Source: [Leptolyngbya] sp. JSC-1
Lineage (GTDB): Bacteria > Cyanobacteriota > Cyanobacteriia > Elainellales > Elainellaceae
Length of the DNA: 18,785 nucleotides
Assembly: GCA_000733415.1 (NCBI GenBank)
Contig: KL662191.1
Span: 884,667-903,451 of the forward strand
Direction: 5' to 3'
The translations under genes and the position numbers were made by a program. Under the pieces are notes generated by a model. It worked only from the letters and a program-made list of their open reading frames with translations, did not search any database and had not been told where the DNA came from. Below are positions 1 to 6,694 of this stretch, one piece after another. Position 1 is the stretch's first letter, and the number at the start of each line of letters is the position of its first letter.

Positions 1-503
1 GAAACATAGTTGAGGGCAGCCAAGCTGATGGTTTCGATTGTGCCCGTCTGGTACTCCAGCACCCAGTCGCCGCCCACTCCGGTCAGGTCATCCGATGCGG
101 CCACATCGGCCCCGGTGAGCTGGGCCAAGCTGTTGACAAAGGTCTTGCCCTCTGCATTCTCAGCCACGTTACAGCCATAGAGCAGTATATCCGCATCCGC
201 CGTCAGCAAGTTTGACCAGAGCTTCAGCTCAGCCTCGAATTCACTCAGTTCACTCACGGTTGTACCACCCAACTGCAACGCACCATTACCCCCATGCGAA
301 ACCAGGTGAACCGCGCTGACGTTGGAACGACTCGATAGAACTTGCGTGATCTGCGCAATCGCATCCTGAGACGAATCGAGCCGATGCACTTCGGTGCCAG
401 GTCGGAACTGCGAAACTAGCGATGCTGAATCAGTCACACCCGCTTCAACGAACGCAAGCTCGGTCGCAGCAGCAACGAAACCAAACCCTTGAGCCTGAAA
501 CAT
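1..503 (-). CDS. DUF4347-domain protein, N-terminal part (gene runs off the left edge)
   Basis: About 167 codons are visible from the ATG at 503 to the window edge. The translation begins MFQAQGFGFVAAATELAFVE and carries the DUF4347 core: HLVSHGGNGALQLGG, then ADADILLYGCNVA, then TGADVAASDDLTG. The ATG is preceded by a GAGGG Shine-Dalgarno-like stretch about six bases upstream. It is a paralogue of the genes at 8312-9235 and 16785-18404. By analogy with the last, the missing C-terminal part should hold a CSLREA-like segment and Gly-rich beta-helix repeats. In cyanobacteria this domain is usually found at the N-terminus of large repeat-rich, probably exported proteins. Its biochemical function is not established. 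The frame is undamaged over the visible part. Whether the whole gene is intact cannot be told here. Confidence 0.85.
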   Translation of the reverse strand, partial: MFQAQGFGFVAAATELAFVEAGVTDSASLVSQFRPGTEVHRLDSSQDAIAQITQVLSSRSNVSAVHLVSHGGNGALQLGGTTVSELSEFEAELKLWSNLLTADADILLYGCNVAENAEGKTFVNSLAQLTGADVAASDDLTGVGGDWVLEYQTGTIETISLAALNYV

Positions 504-587
504 AGAACCCTCACTTGAAAGACAACAGTCTTGGACAATACAAAAGGTGAACCCGATTCAGTCACGATTCAGTTGGAGAGAGGCACC

Positions 588-789
588 TTGACGAAAACAG
601 CAGACATTGGCGGCAAGCGGTTGATCAGTCTGGCTCCGTGATCAACCTGTGGGAAGTCGAGACGGAAACGGTGTTTGAGCAGTCGTTGACGGTGTTGCTG
701 CCGTTTGTCCCGATTCTGCAAAACGGAGGAGAGGTGGCGCCCTGAGTGACCTGGAGCACTGGCTGGCTACCCTGGAGGCGAGTGGATGA
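588..789 (+). pseudogene. RpnC/YadD-type (PD-(D/E)XK nuclease family) gene, internally deleted remnant
   Basis: Three pieces of one family follow each other in the right order but in different frames. The N-terminus starts at TTG 588 after a GGAGAGAGG ribosome site and reads MTKTADIGGKRLISLAP up to a TGA at 639. A middle piece from 638 reads VINLWEVETETVFEQ, continues to LLPFVPILQNGGE, and stops at 743. The C-terminus from 742 reads LSDLEHWLATLEASG and stops at 787. Cyanobacterial members of this family are normally a few hundred residues long, so most of the nuclease core is gone. The N-terminal piece matches the copy at 18514-18785, including about 20 identical bases. The family is related to recombination-promoting nucleases (Rpn). 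The remnant lies divergent to the DUF4347 gene at 1-503 and runs into the heptamer array. Assignment is from remembered family sequences. Confidence 0.75.
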
Positions 790-949
790 GTGAGGGGTGA
801 GGGGTAGGGGGTGAGGGGTAGGGGGTGAGGGGGTGGATGAGTAGATGAGTGGATGAGTGGATGAGTGGAAGAAGAAAGGAGTCACAATTCCCCTACACCC
901 CTCACCCCTCACCCCTCACCCCTCACCCCCTCACCCCTCACCACCCCCT
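782..949. repeat. G-rich and C-rich heptamer arrays in inverted orientation, with an octamer array between
   Basis: From 791 to 833 the + strand has six G runs of four or five, separated only by TGA or TA (heptamer TGAGGGG and variants). From 835 to 866 come four octamers of the type GGATGAGT. From 890 to 948 there are eight C runs of four or five (heptamer ACCCCTC). The two arms are largely inverse complements and could pair into a long hairpin. Alternatively, the G run set on each strand fits a G-quadruplex pattern. Short tandem heptamer repeats (STRR elements) are known from cyanobacterial intergenic DNA. The C-rich arm reaches the stop codon of the fragment at 948-998. Confidence 0.9.
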
Positions 950-998
950 ACGCCACCAAAATCACATCCCCATTCACGCCATTGACAATGAGCCATGG
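948..998 (-). pseudogene. C-terminal fragment of a DUF4347/beta-helix family gene
   Basis: Read on the minus strand, these bases give PWLIVNGVNGDVILVA and a TAG stop at 948-950. The intact paralogue at 16785-18404 ends GIVNGVNGDVILVP. At the DNA level, 37 aligned bases around 951-988 differ from the 3' end of that gene at about four positions. Nothing recognisable of the same protein continues above position 998, so this is a 3' relic of a fourth family member. It is separated from the nuclease remnant only by the heptamer arrays. Confidence 0.7.
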
Positions 999-1513
999 GA
1001 ACCTCTATAGAAACGATACAGAACACGGATGACTAGTTTGCAAAGCTGCAAAAAGCAAACGTCGGATATTGGGGTTACATATCAGGTGCAGGAACAGTCC
1101 ATAGCAAAGCAGGCCGCAGGGACCGTTTAGCATCTGGACTGAATGTATGAGTTTTCTCTAAAAAGCGGCGCGAGCTGAATCTATGCAGAAGCCTGAGTGC
1201 TTCAGTCACGCCTTTCTCAGCCTTAGCTTGCTTAAGTTGCTTGATTTAGACAATCAAGACAAGAAAATTGTGTAATAAATTCAACAAGATCTACGGTTTT
1301 ATCGATAGCATTGCCCTTACATTTCCTTTATCTCAAGCTGTATGTATCTAAGCTGCATAAGTAGCGTTCTAAAAGCGTTTTTGAGAATCAAAAGTCATTC
1401 ATAATCCAAAGGAGGCGAAAGAGAACTAGCCCCAAAGCTCCTATCACCCTGTAAATTACCGCTAACTTATGCAACACCAGTGATGGCGTGACAATTTTTG
1501 TGGTCTACTGCTC

Positions 1514-1535
1514 TGCACCCTACATGCACCCTACA
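1514..1535. repeat. 11-base tandem direct repeat
   Basis: TGCACCCTACA occurs twice back to back (1514-1524 and 1525-1535), flanked by CTC and GAG. The same TGCACCCTA core forms the right arm of the hairpin at 6628-6653, which suggests a dispersed intergenic element. Confidence 0.6.
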
Positions 1536-1559
1536 GAGACCTGTTCAGACTGTGCTGCT

Positions 1560-1605
1560 TAACTAGCTGGCTTTCCTAGTTAGATCCTATTTAGATAGAT
1601 CTAAC
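1560..1605. repeat. Two overlapping, mutually exclusive hairpins
   Basis: TAACTAG (1560-1566) pairs perfectly with CTAGTTA (1576-1582) across a 9-base loop. GTTAGATC (1579-1586) pairs perfectly with GATCTAAC (1598-1605) across an 11-base loop. The two stems share GTTA at 1579-1582, so only one can form at a time. No gene follows closely on the + strand. Confidence 0.6.
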
Positions 1606-1691
1606 CAAGCATACAAGGAAAATAGAGTCCCGATGGTTTGAGAAAGTATTGGCTTTTGGTCTTGCGGGTAGGGAGTTTTCTGTTTAACCAC

Positions 1692-1725
1692 CCTACTTTT
1701 TTGCTGAGAGCCACCAAAAAGTAGG
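1692..1725. repeat. 10-bp inverted repeat
   Basis: CCTACTTTTT (1692-1701) is perfectly complementary to AAAAAGTAGG (1716-1725), with a 14-base loop. A direct repeat GTAGGGAG flanks it on both sides, starting near 1668 and at 1731. It could be a small transcription terminator or a remnant of a miniature element. Neither is proven. Confidence 0.6.
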
Positions 1726-1984
1726 ATTTAGTAGGGAGATCTCTGAGCTAGCTGCAAGAAATCTGAGAATGGTCGTCAAGTCTGATACGAGTAGGATAGT
1801 GTTTGATAGAAGCGCGACCCGCTTGAATGACGAGGTTTCTGTTTTGGTATTTGTAGAGTGTCTTGCAGCAGGTGCCCAGCCCAGCTAAATCTCCTATGGC
1901 AACACTATTAAAAAGGCCCAAGACATCGCTCAGGCTTACCGGCTGGGAATTCAGCAGTTCGCTTTGGGCCAATGTGAAACCGTA

Positions 1985-2179
1985 TTAAAGTGGCAAAGTA
2001 ATTGTGAAAGTTGTTCCCATATTCTGCTTGCTATCTACCTTAATCTCTCCATCATGTAAGTCTACGAAGCGCTTGACAATATGCAATCCCAATCCTGTTC
2101 CAGGGATATTGCTGACATTTTTACCACGATCGGGCTGTGGCAAGTAATCTCTAAGGAGTCCAGACAGGAGCAGTCTTAG
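1985..2179 (-). pseudogene. Sensor histidine kinase, C-terminal fragment of the ATPase domain
   Basis: The open stretch between stops at 2180-2182 and 1985-1987 encodes 64 residues without a usable start codon. It ends with a clear HATPase_c tail: RGKNVSNIPGTGLGLHIVKR, then a FVDLHDGEIKV-type strand, then MGTTFTITLPL and the stop. GTGLGL is the glycine-rich G2 box that closes the ATP lid of histidine kinases. The G1 box, N box, dimerisation helix with the phospho-accepting histidine, and any sensor domain are absent. Residues before RGKNV (LLSGLLRDYLPQPD) do not look like the usual lid region, so there is probably a deletion junction here. No response regulator is nearby. It is a dead gene fragment. 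Confidence 0.85.
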
Positions 2180-2269
2180 CTACCGCAAATCGAAACCGGC
2201 AACGCGCAGGGCGGCACGGCTAAATTCAAAGCTGAGCTGTATCGTTCTAGGCCACCTGTCTCCAGCTAA

Positions 2270-2295
2270 AAGATCAGGGATATACACCTGATCTT
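2270..2295. repeat. 9-bp inverted repeat
   Basis: AAGATCAGG (2270-2278) pairs perfectly with CCTGATCTT (2287-2295) over an 8-base loop. No T-run follows on the + strand. On the minus strand it is followed by a short TTAG stretch. It lies between the kinase fragment and the DUF1348 pseudogene. Its role is unknown. Confidence 0.55.
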
Positions 2296-2357
2296 CAACA
2301 CAGAACACTTTAGGTGAACATCATAAAATTGTTGTATCGCGAAAAGCAGAGGTCTAG

Positions 2358-2777
2358 ATGGAGACAAAACCCCCTCTACCGCCGTTTACGCTGGAGACGG
2401 CTAAAATCAAAGTTCAAGCAGCAGAAGATGCCTGGAACACGCGATCCTGAAAAAGTTGCTCTTGCCTACACGGAGGATTCCGAATGGCGCAATCGGGCTG
2501 AATTTTTGCAAGGCGTGAAGAGATTAGAGCATTCCTAAAACGCAAGTGGGCAAAGGAACTGGACTATCGTCTGAAGAAGCAGCTCTGGTGTTTTATGGAT
2601 AATCGAATTGCCGTGCGATTTGAGTACGAATGACATGATGATTCAGGGTTCTGGTATCGATCCTATGGCAACGAAAACTGGGAGTTCGCTGAAAACGGTC
2701 TGATGATGCGCCGATTTGCCAGCATCAACGACGTGCCCATCCAAGAGTCTGAACGGAAATTTCGATTTCAGCTATGA
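2358..2777 (+). pseudogene. DUF1348 / NTF2-like (SnoaL-like fold) protein, broken by two frameshifts and a nonsense codon
   Basis: Translating across frames recovers nearly the whole family protein of about 140 residues. ATG 2358 gives METKPPLPPFTLETA and then QAAEDAWNTR. A one-base deletion near 2440 shifts into DPEKVALAYTEDSEWRNRAE. A second near 2512 shifts into REEIRAFLKRKWAKELDYRL and then DNRIAVRFEYE. An in-frame TGA at 2631 stands where the family has Trp (FEYEWHDD). Reading on gives YGNENWEFAENGLMMRRFAS and ESERKFRF, with the stop at 2775. The order and content match DUF1348, a family of small NTF2-like proteins of uncertain function. Both deletions shorten runs of identical bases, but the Trp-to-stop change is a substitution, so sequencing error alone is unlikely to explain the damage. 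Only short out-of-frame pieces of this gene remain open. Confidence 0.85.
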
Positions 2778-2867
2778 AACTCTCGGCGGGTTTTTCAAAT
2801 CTGATACCGAGTTTGTGGATGTATACCTTATTTTTTGTAGGGGCAACTCTACAAACTCACCTAACCT

Positions 2868-2970
2868 TTTATTGAGCCTTCTAGTTTTTAAGGAGCCTTA
2901 CTCAAGGCAAACGGCGATCGGGATCTTTCTGATTGTTTTGGGCACTGCGTTTTTGCGTGCAAAAGTTTAG
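2868..2970 (+). pseudogene. Probable C-terminal remnant of an EamA/DMT-type transporter
   Basis: The last 33 codons before the TAG at 2968 read LLSLLVFKEPYSRQTAIGIF and then LIVLGTAFLRAKV. This resembles the final transmembrane helix of drug/metabolite (EamA) transporters, where an E-P turn precedes a helix ending in a VLG-type motif. Only this one helix is present, and the upstream sequence (2778-2867) shows no further transporter. A chance hydrophobic stretch is possible but less likely given the FKEP...G.(x)LIVLG pattern. Confidence 0.45.
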
Positions 2971-2996
2971 TTAGGATTGGTCCGCCAAATTGTGCA

Positions 2997-5900
2997 TTAA
3001 TCAAGATCTTTGCAGAGCTGTTCCTCCGGCTGGGGATGGGTTGTCAGATAGTCTTTGATCCATTCACAGCTAAATTCCAATACCTGATTCAGATCGACTA
3101 CCCGGTTTAAGTCCCACAAAATCACCGTCCTATCCCAGCTAGCTGAGGCCACAAGCCGACCATCTGGACTGAAAGCCACGCCCGGTATGGTATTGGAATG
3201 GGCGCTGAGTGTGGCCAATAGCGTTCCGTCTGCCTGCCACAGTTTGACGCTGCGGTCTTGGCTAACAGAGACGAGTCTTTGCCCATCTGGACTGAAGGCT
3301 ACCGCAATCACATGGGCCTGATGCCCGGTAAAAGTTTGGAGCAACCGTCCCTCTAGACTCCAAAACTTAACTGTATGATCTCCGTTTGCCGAAGCCAGCA
3401 TTTGGCCATCTGGGCTGAACGTCAGATCATTCACACCCCCAGCAACGTTGGCAATCGACCGAATCAGGCGACCGTCTTGCTGCCAGAGCAGAATCTCGCC
3501 ATTCCAGCCTGCCGACGCCAGATATTGGCCATCTGGACTAAACCGAACGGCAATCACATTTTGCTGATGGCCCTTCAGGGTTTTGATCCAGGTGACATCC
3601 TGAGGCTGGATGGCTCCGCCGGGAGAGATTTTGTCAGCGATCCGCCAGAGCCGGATGGTTTTGTCCAGGCTACCTGAAGCCAGCGTTTTGCCATCGGGAC
3701 TAAAGTCCAGCCCATACACCCCAGCCTGATGGCCCCTTAAGGTGGTCAGCAGCTCGCCCTCTAGAGTCCAAAGCTTGATGGTGCCGTCGGCTTCGCTGCC
3801 CGCAGCCAGCAGGTTGCCGTCGGGACTAAAGGCAACCGAAAACACGCCATCTTGATGTCTGAGCGTTCTGAATAACTGCCCCTGCCGCGTCCAGAGTTTA
3901 ACCGTTTTATCGGTACTTGCCGAAGCCAGCAGGTTGCCATCGGGGCTAAAGGCAACTCTGGCGGCCAAATCCTGATGTCCGGTGAGCTGGGTCAGGAAGC
4001 GATCGCGCAATCGCCAGAGTCTAATCATATTATCCGCGCCGCCGGAAGCAAACCATGTTCCGTCGGGACTAAAGGCAATTCCCCGCGGAATCCGCCCTCC
4101 GTGCTCCAGCTTCAGGAGCATTGTACCGTCAGGCTGCCAGAGTTGCGCTGTGCCATCACTGCTAGAAGAAGCCACAGTGCCATCCGGGCCAAACCCTACA
4201 TTCAACACCTCACCCTGGTGGCCTTCATAGGTCTGGAGCAATTGACCCGTCATTGTCCAGAGTTTGACGCTCATATCTTTGCTGCCTGAGGCTAGGATTT
4301 GCCCATCGGGACTAAAGGCCAGAGCCTGCACAACATTGCGATGCCCCGTCCAGCTCCGCACCAGCTTTCCTTCTAGAGTCCAGATTTTGATTGTGTTATC
4401 TTCTCCCCCAGAGGCAATCTGCTGGCCGTCAGGGCTAAAGGCAACGCTCCAGACCTGTCCCTGGTGCCGTCCCTGGTGTTGCCCAAAGGTTCGGACTAAA
4501 CGCCCCGTGCTGGTCGTCCACAGCTTGACGGTGCCGTCCATACTGGCGGAGGCAATGAACTGCCCGTCTGGACTCAAGGCAATTTTGAACACAATGTCCC
4601 CATGTCCTGCCAGCGTGGCATCTCCCTGACCGATCAGCGTCCGCATCAGCGTTCCATCGCGTCGCCACAGTTTGACCGTTTTGTCTTTGCTGGCTGAAAT
4701 CACCGTTTGCCCATCGCCACTAAACGCTACATGCGTCACCCAGTCTGGATGGCCTCGCAGGGTGTGCAGCAATCGCCCATCGGCAGACCAAAGTTTTGCC
4801 GTCCCATCTCGGCTCGCCGAAGCCAGCATCTGCCCATCCGGACTGATCGCCACTCGGTAGATGGAGTCTTGATGACCAGCAAGCTGGTTATACTCAACCA
4901 CACCGTAGGCAGCCTGCCGTAAAACAGCTTCGACCTGGGCGGTTTGGGGGTTACTGCCACCCAGGGACAGGCGCTGCCAGGAGCGTAATCTCTGATGGGC
5001 GCGAATCGCTTCTACCAGAGCCTCCAAGCGGCGTCCAGAAGTAAACAGCGTTTCCGACGCTTTGGTAATCGCCTGCACTTCGCTGATTTGGGCCTTACGA
5101 TATTCGCCAAACGCCAACAGCCCCAGCCCCGTGGTGATCAGAAGCGCTACCCCCACCGCCACTAGCAACTTCCGCTGGAGACTGGCGGTTTTCTGCTCTT
5201 GCTTCAGACGCGCCTGCAATTCCTGCGCTCGTTCGGCCTCCAGCACAAGCTGCCTTTCCTGCTGCACCAGCGTTTGACTGGCTGCCAAAAAGCGGTAGTC
5301 CAGATCGCTCAGGCTTTTCCCTTCTGCCCAGGTTTGGGCATCGGCCAGGGCCTGTCCTTTTAGCAAGCGGGATTGATCGCGACAGTCTGACTGCCGCCAT
5401 GCTGTTAGCGCTGCTGCATAGGGGCGCAACTGGGCTAGCTGCTGTTCCACCCAATTGCTGTTAAAGACCGCTTGATAGATGCGGTTCCGCACCTGCAAAC
5501 GGCCCTGCTCTTTCACCACCAGCCCCGACAGCAGCAGCTCAATTTGTTCTCGGCTATCGTTGGCTAGCACCGTTGCACCGGTCAATAGGGTCTGATACAG
5601 TCCCAACAGCCGCCCTGCCTGCTGCTCATCGTGCAGCAATCGGTGGGCAATGGTTCGCAGATGCTCTGGATCATCCCGCAGTTCCCAGTAGTCAATCACC
5701 TTTGACCGTACCAGCATCTCTAGCCAAACCGCATAGGGTGCCGTGTAGGGTGCTGTCATTGGTTGGCTGTTCGCCGGGTAGCTACTCGTCTGGTAGGCTT
5801 CCAGAACCAACTGACAGAGCTTCTGGGTCAGAAAGGGTTGCCCTCCAGTCCAGTCCAGGATCGCCTGGAGTAGCAATTCCGGCTGGGGAACGACGCTTTG

Positions 5901-6569
5901 TAAACCGGGCAAAAGCGGGCGCGATTCCTGGAGCTGGAAGCCTTTCAATTCAATCGATTGGCCGATATTAAAGGGGGTGCGGGTTTTGTCGGCAATCAAA
6001 TCGCTTGGGGTGGCTACGCCCAGCAGCGCAAACGTGAGGCGACAATAGGCTGGCTGCTCGACGCGCAGATTGTAGCAGGCTCGGATCAGGGCGAAAAAAT
6101 CATCGGTGGAAAAATCCAGCCCCAGAACGCTGTCAACTTCATCAATGAAAATCACGATGGGCTGCTCGATTTCAGCCAGCAGGACGGTTTCGAGAAATTC
6201 ACTAACCCGTTTGACGGCAGAGAGGTGGGCGCGCTCTCGCCACCAGGCCGCTAAACTCACGGGTAATTTGAAACTGCTGACCAGTCCTTGCAGGATCGAG
6301 GCATACCACTGTTCTAGGGTAATCTGACGGTTGCCAATCAGGGTCATGTCAATCACGCCGGATCGCACCCCAACCTGCTGGAGTCGATGCATGGTGCGCA
6401 GCCGCAGGCTAGATTTGCCCATTTGTCTGGCGCTTAGAACATAGCAAAACTCGCTGCGCTTCAGAGCCTGATAGAGATCTTCATCGGCTTGACGCGTCAC
6501 ATAGCTGGCAGACTCCAGAGATAAACTGCCGCCCACTTGATAGCGATAAGCCGGATTTGCTGTTAACAT
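2997..6569 (-). CDS. AAA-like (AAA_35) ATPase with transmembrane segment and 14 WD40 repeats, 1190 aa
   Basis: Residues 1-260 form the AAA-like domain common in cyanobacteria (PF14516 type). It has a P-loop variant SARQMGKSSL (46-55), a Walker B strand IVIFIDEVDS (138-147) and the motif TGGQPFLTQ (241-249). An alpha-helical region follows, with a Gln/Glu-rich coiled coil (about 434-464) and a single hydrophobic helix at about 467-487, so the protein is probably membrane-anchored. From about 563 to 1160 there are 14 WD40 repeats with FSPDG and KLW signatures, enough for two seven-blade propellers. The design suggests a nucleotide-switched sensor or scaffold whose propellers bind partners; the ligand is unknown. 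It lies 125 bases downstream of another AAA_35 gene on the same strand and may be co-transcribed. The start is ATG at 6569; an AAGG sits rather far upstream (about 12 bases). The frame is intact. Confidence 0.93.
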   Translation of the reverse strand: MLTANPAYRYQVGGSLSLESASYVTRQADEDLYQALKRSEFCYVLSARQMGKSSLRLRTMHRLQQVGVRSGVIDMTLIGNRQITLEQWYASILQGLVSSFKLPVSLAAWWRERAHLSAVKRVSEFLETVLLAEIEQPIVIFIDEVDSVLGLDFSTDDFFALIRACYNLRVEQPAYCRLTFALLGVATPSDLIADKTRTPFNIGQSIELKGFQLQESRPLLPGLQSVVPQPELLLQAILDWTGGQPFLTQKLCQLVLEAYQTSSYPANSQPMTAPYTAPYAVWLEMLVRSKVIDYWELRDDPEHLRTIAHRLLHDEQQAGRLLGLYQTLLTGATVLANDSREQIELLLSGLVVKEQGRLQVRNRIYQAVFNSNWVEQQLAQLRPYAAALTAWRQSDCRDQSRLLKGQALADAQTWAEGKSLSDLDYRFLAASQTLVQQERQLVLEAERAQELQARLKQEQKTASLQRKLLVAVGVALLITTGLGLLAFGEYRKAQISEVQAITKASETLFTSGRRLEALVEAIRAHQRLRSWQRLSLGGSNPQTAQVEAVLRQAAYGVVEYNQLAGHQDSIYRVAISPDGQMLASASRDGTAKLWSADGRLLHTLRGHPDWVTHVAFSGDGQTVISASKDKTVKLWRRDGTLMRTLIGQGDATLAGHGDIVFKIALSPDGQFIASASMDGTVKLWTTSTGRLVRTFGQHQGRHQGQVWSVAFSPDGQQIASGGEDNTIKIWTLEGKLVRSWTGHRNVVQALAFSPDGQILASGSKDMSVKLWTMTGQLLQTYEGHQGEVLNVGFGPDGTVASSSSDGTAQLWQPDGTMLLKLEHGGRIPRGIAFSPDGTWFASGGADNMIRLWRLRDRFLTQLTGHQDLAARVAFSPDGNLLASASTDKTVKLWTRQGQLFRTLRHQDGVFSVAFSPDGNLLAAGSEADGTIKLWTLEGELLTTLRGHQAGVYGLDFSPDGKTLASGSLDKTIRLWRIADKISPGGAIQPQDVTWIKTLKGHQQNVIAVRFSPDGQYLASAGWNGEILLWQQDGRLIRSIANVAGGVNDLTFSPDGQMLASANGDHTVKFWSLEGRLLQTFTGHQAHVIAVAFSPDGQRLVSVSQDRSVKLWQADGTLLATLSAHSNTIPGVAFSPDGRLVASASWDRTVILWDLNRVVDLNQVLEFSCEWIKDYLTTHPQPEEQLCKDLD
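3090..4883 (-). repeat. Array of 14 WD40 repeats in the AAA-like ATPase gene
   Basis: Fourteen repeat units of about 40 residues run from LAGHQDSIYRVAISPDGQML to the last FSPDGRLVASASWDRTV. Most units keep a Gly-His near the start, FSPDG in the middle and a closing K-L-W. Units 7 and 12 have lost the Gly-His, and unit 9 has only a bare His. Unit 10 carries an insertion of about 13 residues (ISPGGAIQPQDVT). The antisense strand stays open in several frames because of the repeated GC-rich motifs. Confidence 0.9.
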
Positions 6570-6591
6570 GCCGCCACTTAGCCTTACAGCG

Positions 6592-6617
6592 TTTTTTACT
6601 CAACTTTTTTACTCAAC
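6592..6617. repeat. 13-bp perfect tandem direct repeat upstream of the AAA-WD40 gene
   Basis: TTTTTTACTCAAC is present twice without a gap (6592-6604, 6605-6617), 23 to 48 bases upstream of the minus-strand start at 6569. On the coding strand it reads GTTGAGTAAAAAA twice. The position would suit a protein-binding site or part of the 5' leader. Slippage-generated repetition is the plain alternative. Confidence 0.7.
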
Positions 6618-6627
6618 TAAGGTACGG

Positions 6628-6653
6628 GGGTGTGGGGGCTGTGCCCTGCACCC
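6628..6653. repeat. GC-rich imperfect hairpin between the two ATPase genes
   Basis: GGGTGTGGGGGC (6628-6639) and GCCCTGCACCC (6643-6653) pair almost completely around a 3-base loop. On the + strand a TATTTTC follows, but no + gene ends here. On the minus strand it sits between the stop of the 449-aa gene and the start of the 1190-aa gene. It may reduce read-through or stabilise an mRNA end. The right arm shares TGCACCCTA with the repeat at 1514-1535. Confidence 0.6.
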
Positions 6654-6694
6654 TATTTTCATGGACTTCATCTGTCTGAAAAAGCTGTAAGAGA

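Larger units (their letters stand above)
999..1747. other. Intergenic stretch with no recognisable gene
   Basis: I see no coding sequence that resembles a known protein here. The stretch is moderately AT-rich. It holds a perfect inverted repeat at 1240-1258 (CTTGATT, 5-base loop, AATCAAG), the tandem TGCACCCTACA at 1514-1535, and the hairpins listed separately at 1560-1605 and 1692-1725. It looks like decayed DNA continuous with the gene relics on its right. Confidence 0.5.

Noticed and set aside
625..912. Minus-strand 95-codon frame rich in Pro, Ser and Thr
   Set aside because: It is the translation of the heptamer arrays and the nuclease remnant. The Pro/Ser/Thr pattern comes from the repeat, not from selection.
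782..949. CRISPR-like array
   Set aside because: Units are 7-8 bases with no spacers. It is a simple short tandem repeat.
1748..1972. Minus-strand 74-codon frame from TTG 1972, just after the kinase fragment
   Set aside because: No family resemblance, no ribosome site and a rare start. It could be a relic but cannot be supported as a gene.
2181..2270. + strand open stretch reading QIETGNAQGGTAKFKAELYR
   Set aside because: It has a protein-like composition and may be a gene relic, but I cannot name a family and it has no start codon.
3375..5971. Many + strand open frames opposite the AAA-WD40 gene
   Set aside because: They mirror the repeated WD40 codons, show no domain and overlap a well-supported 1190-aa protein.
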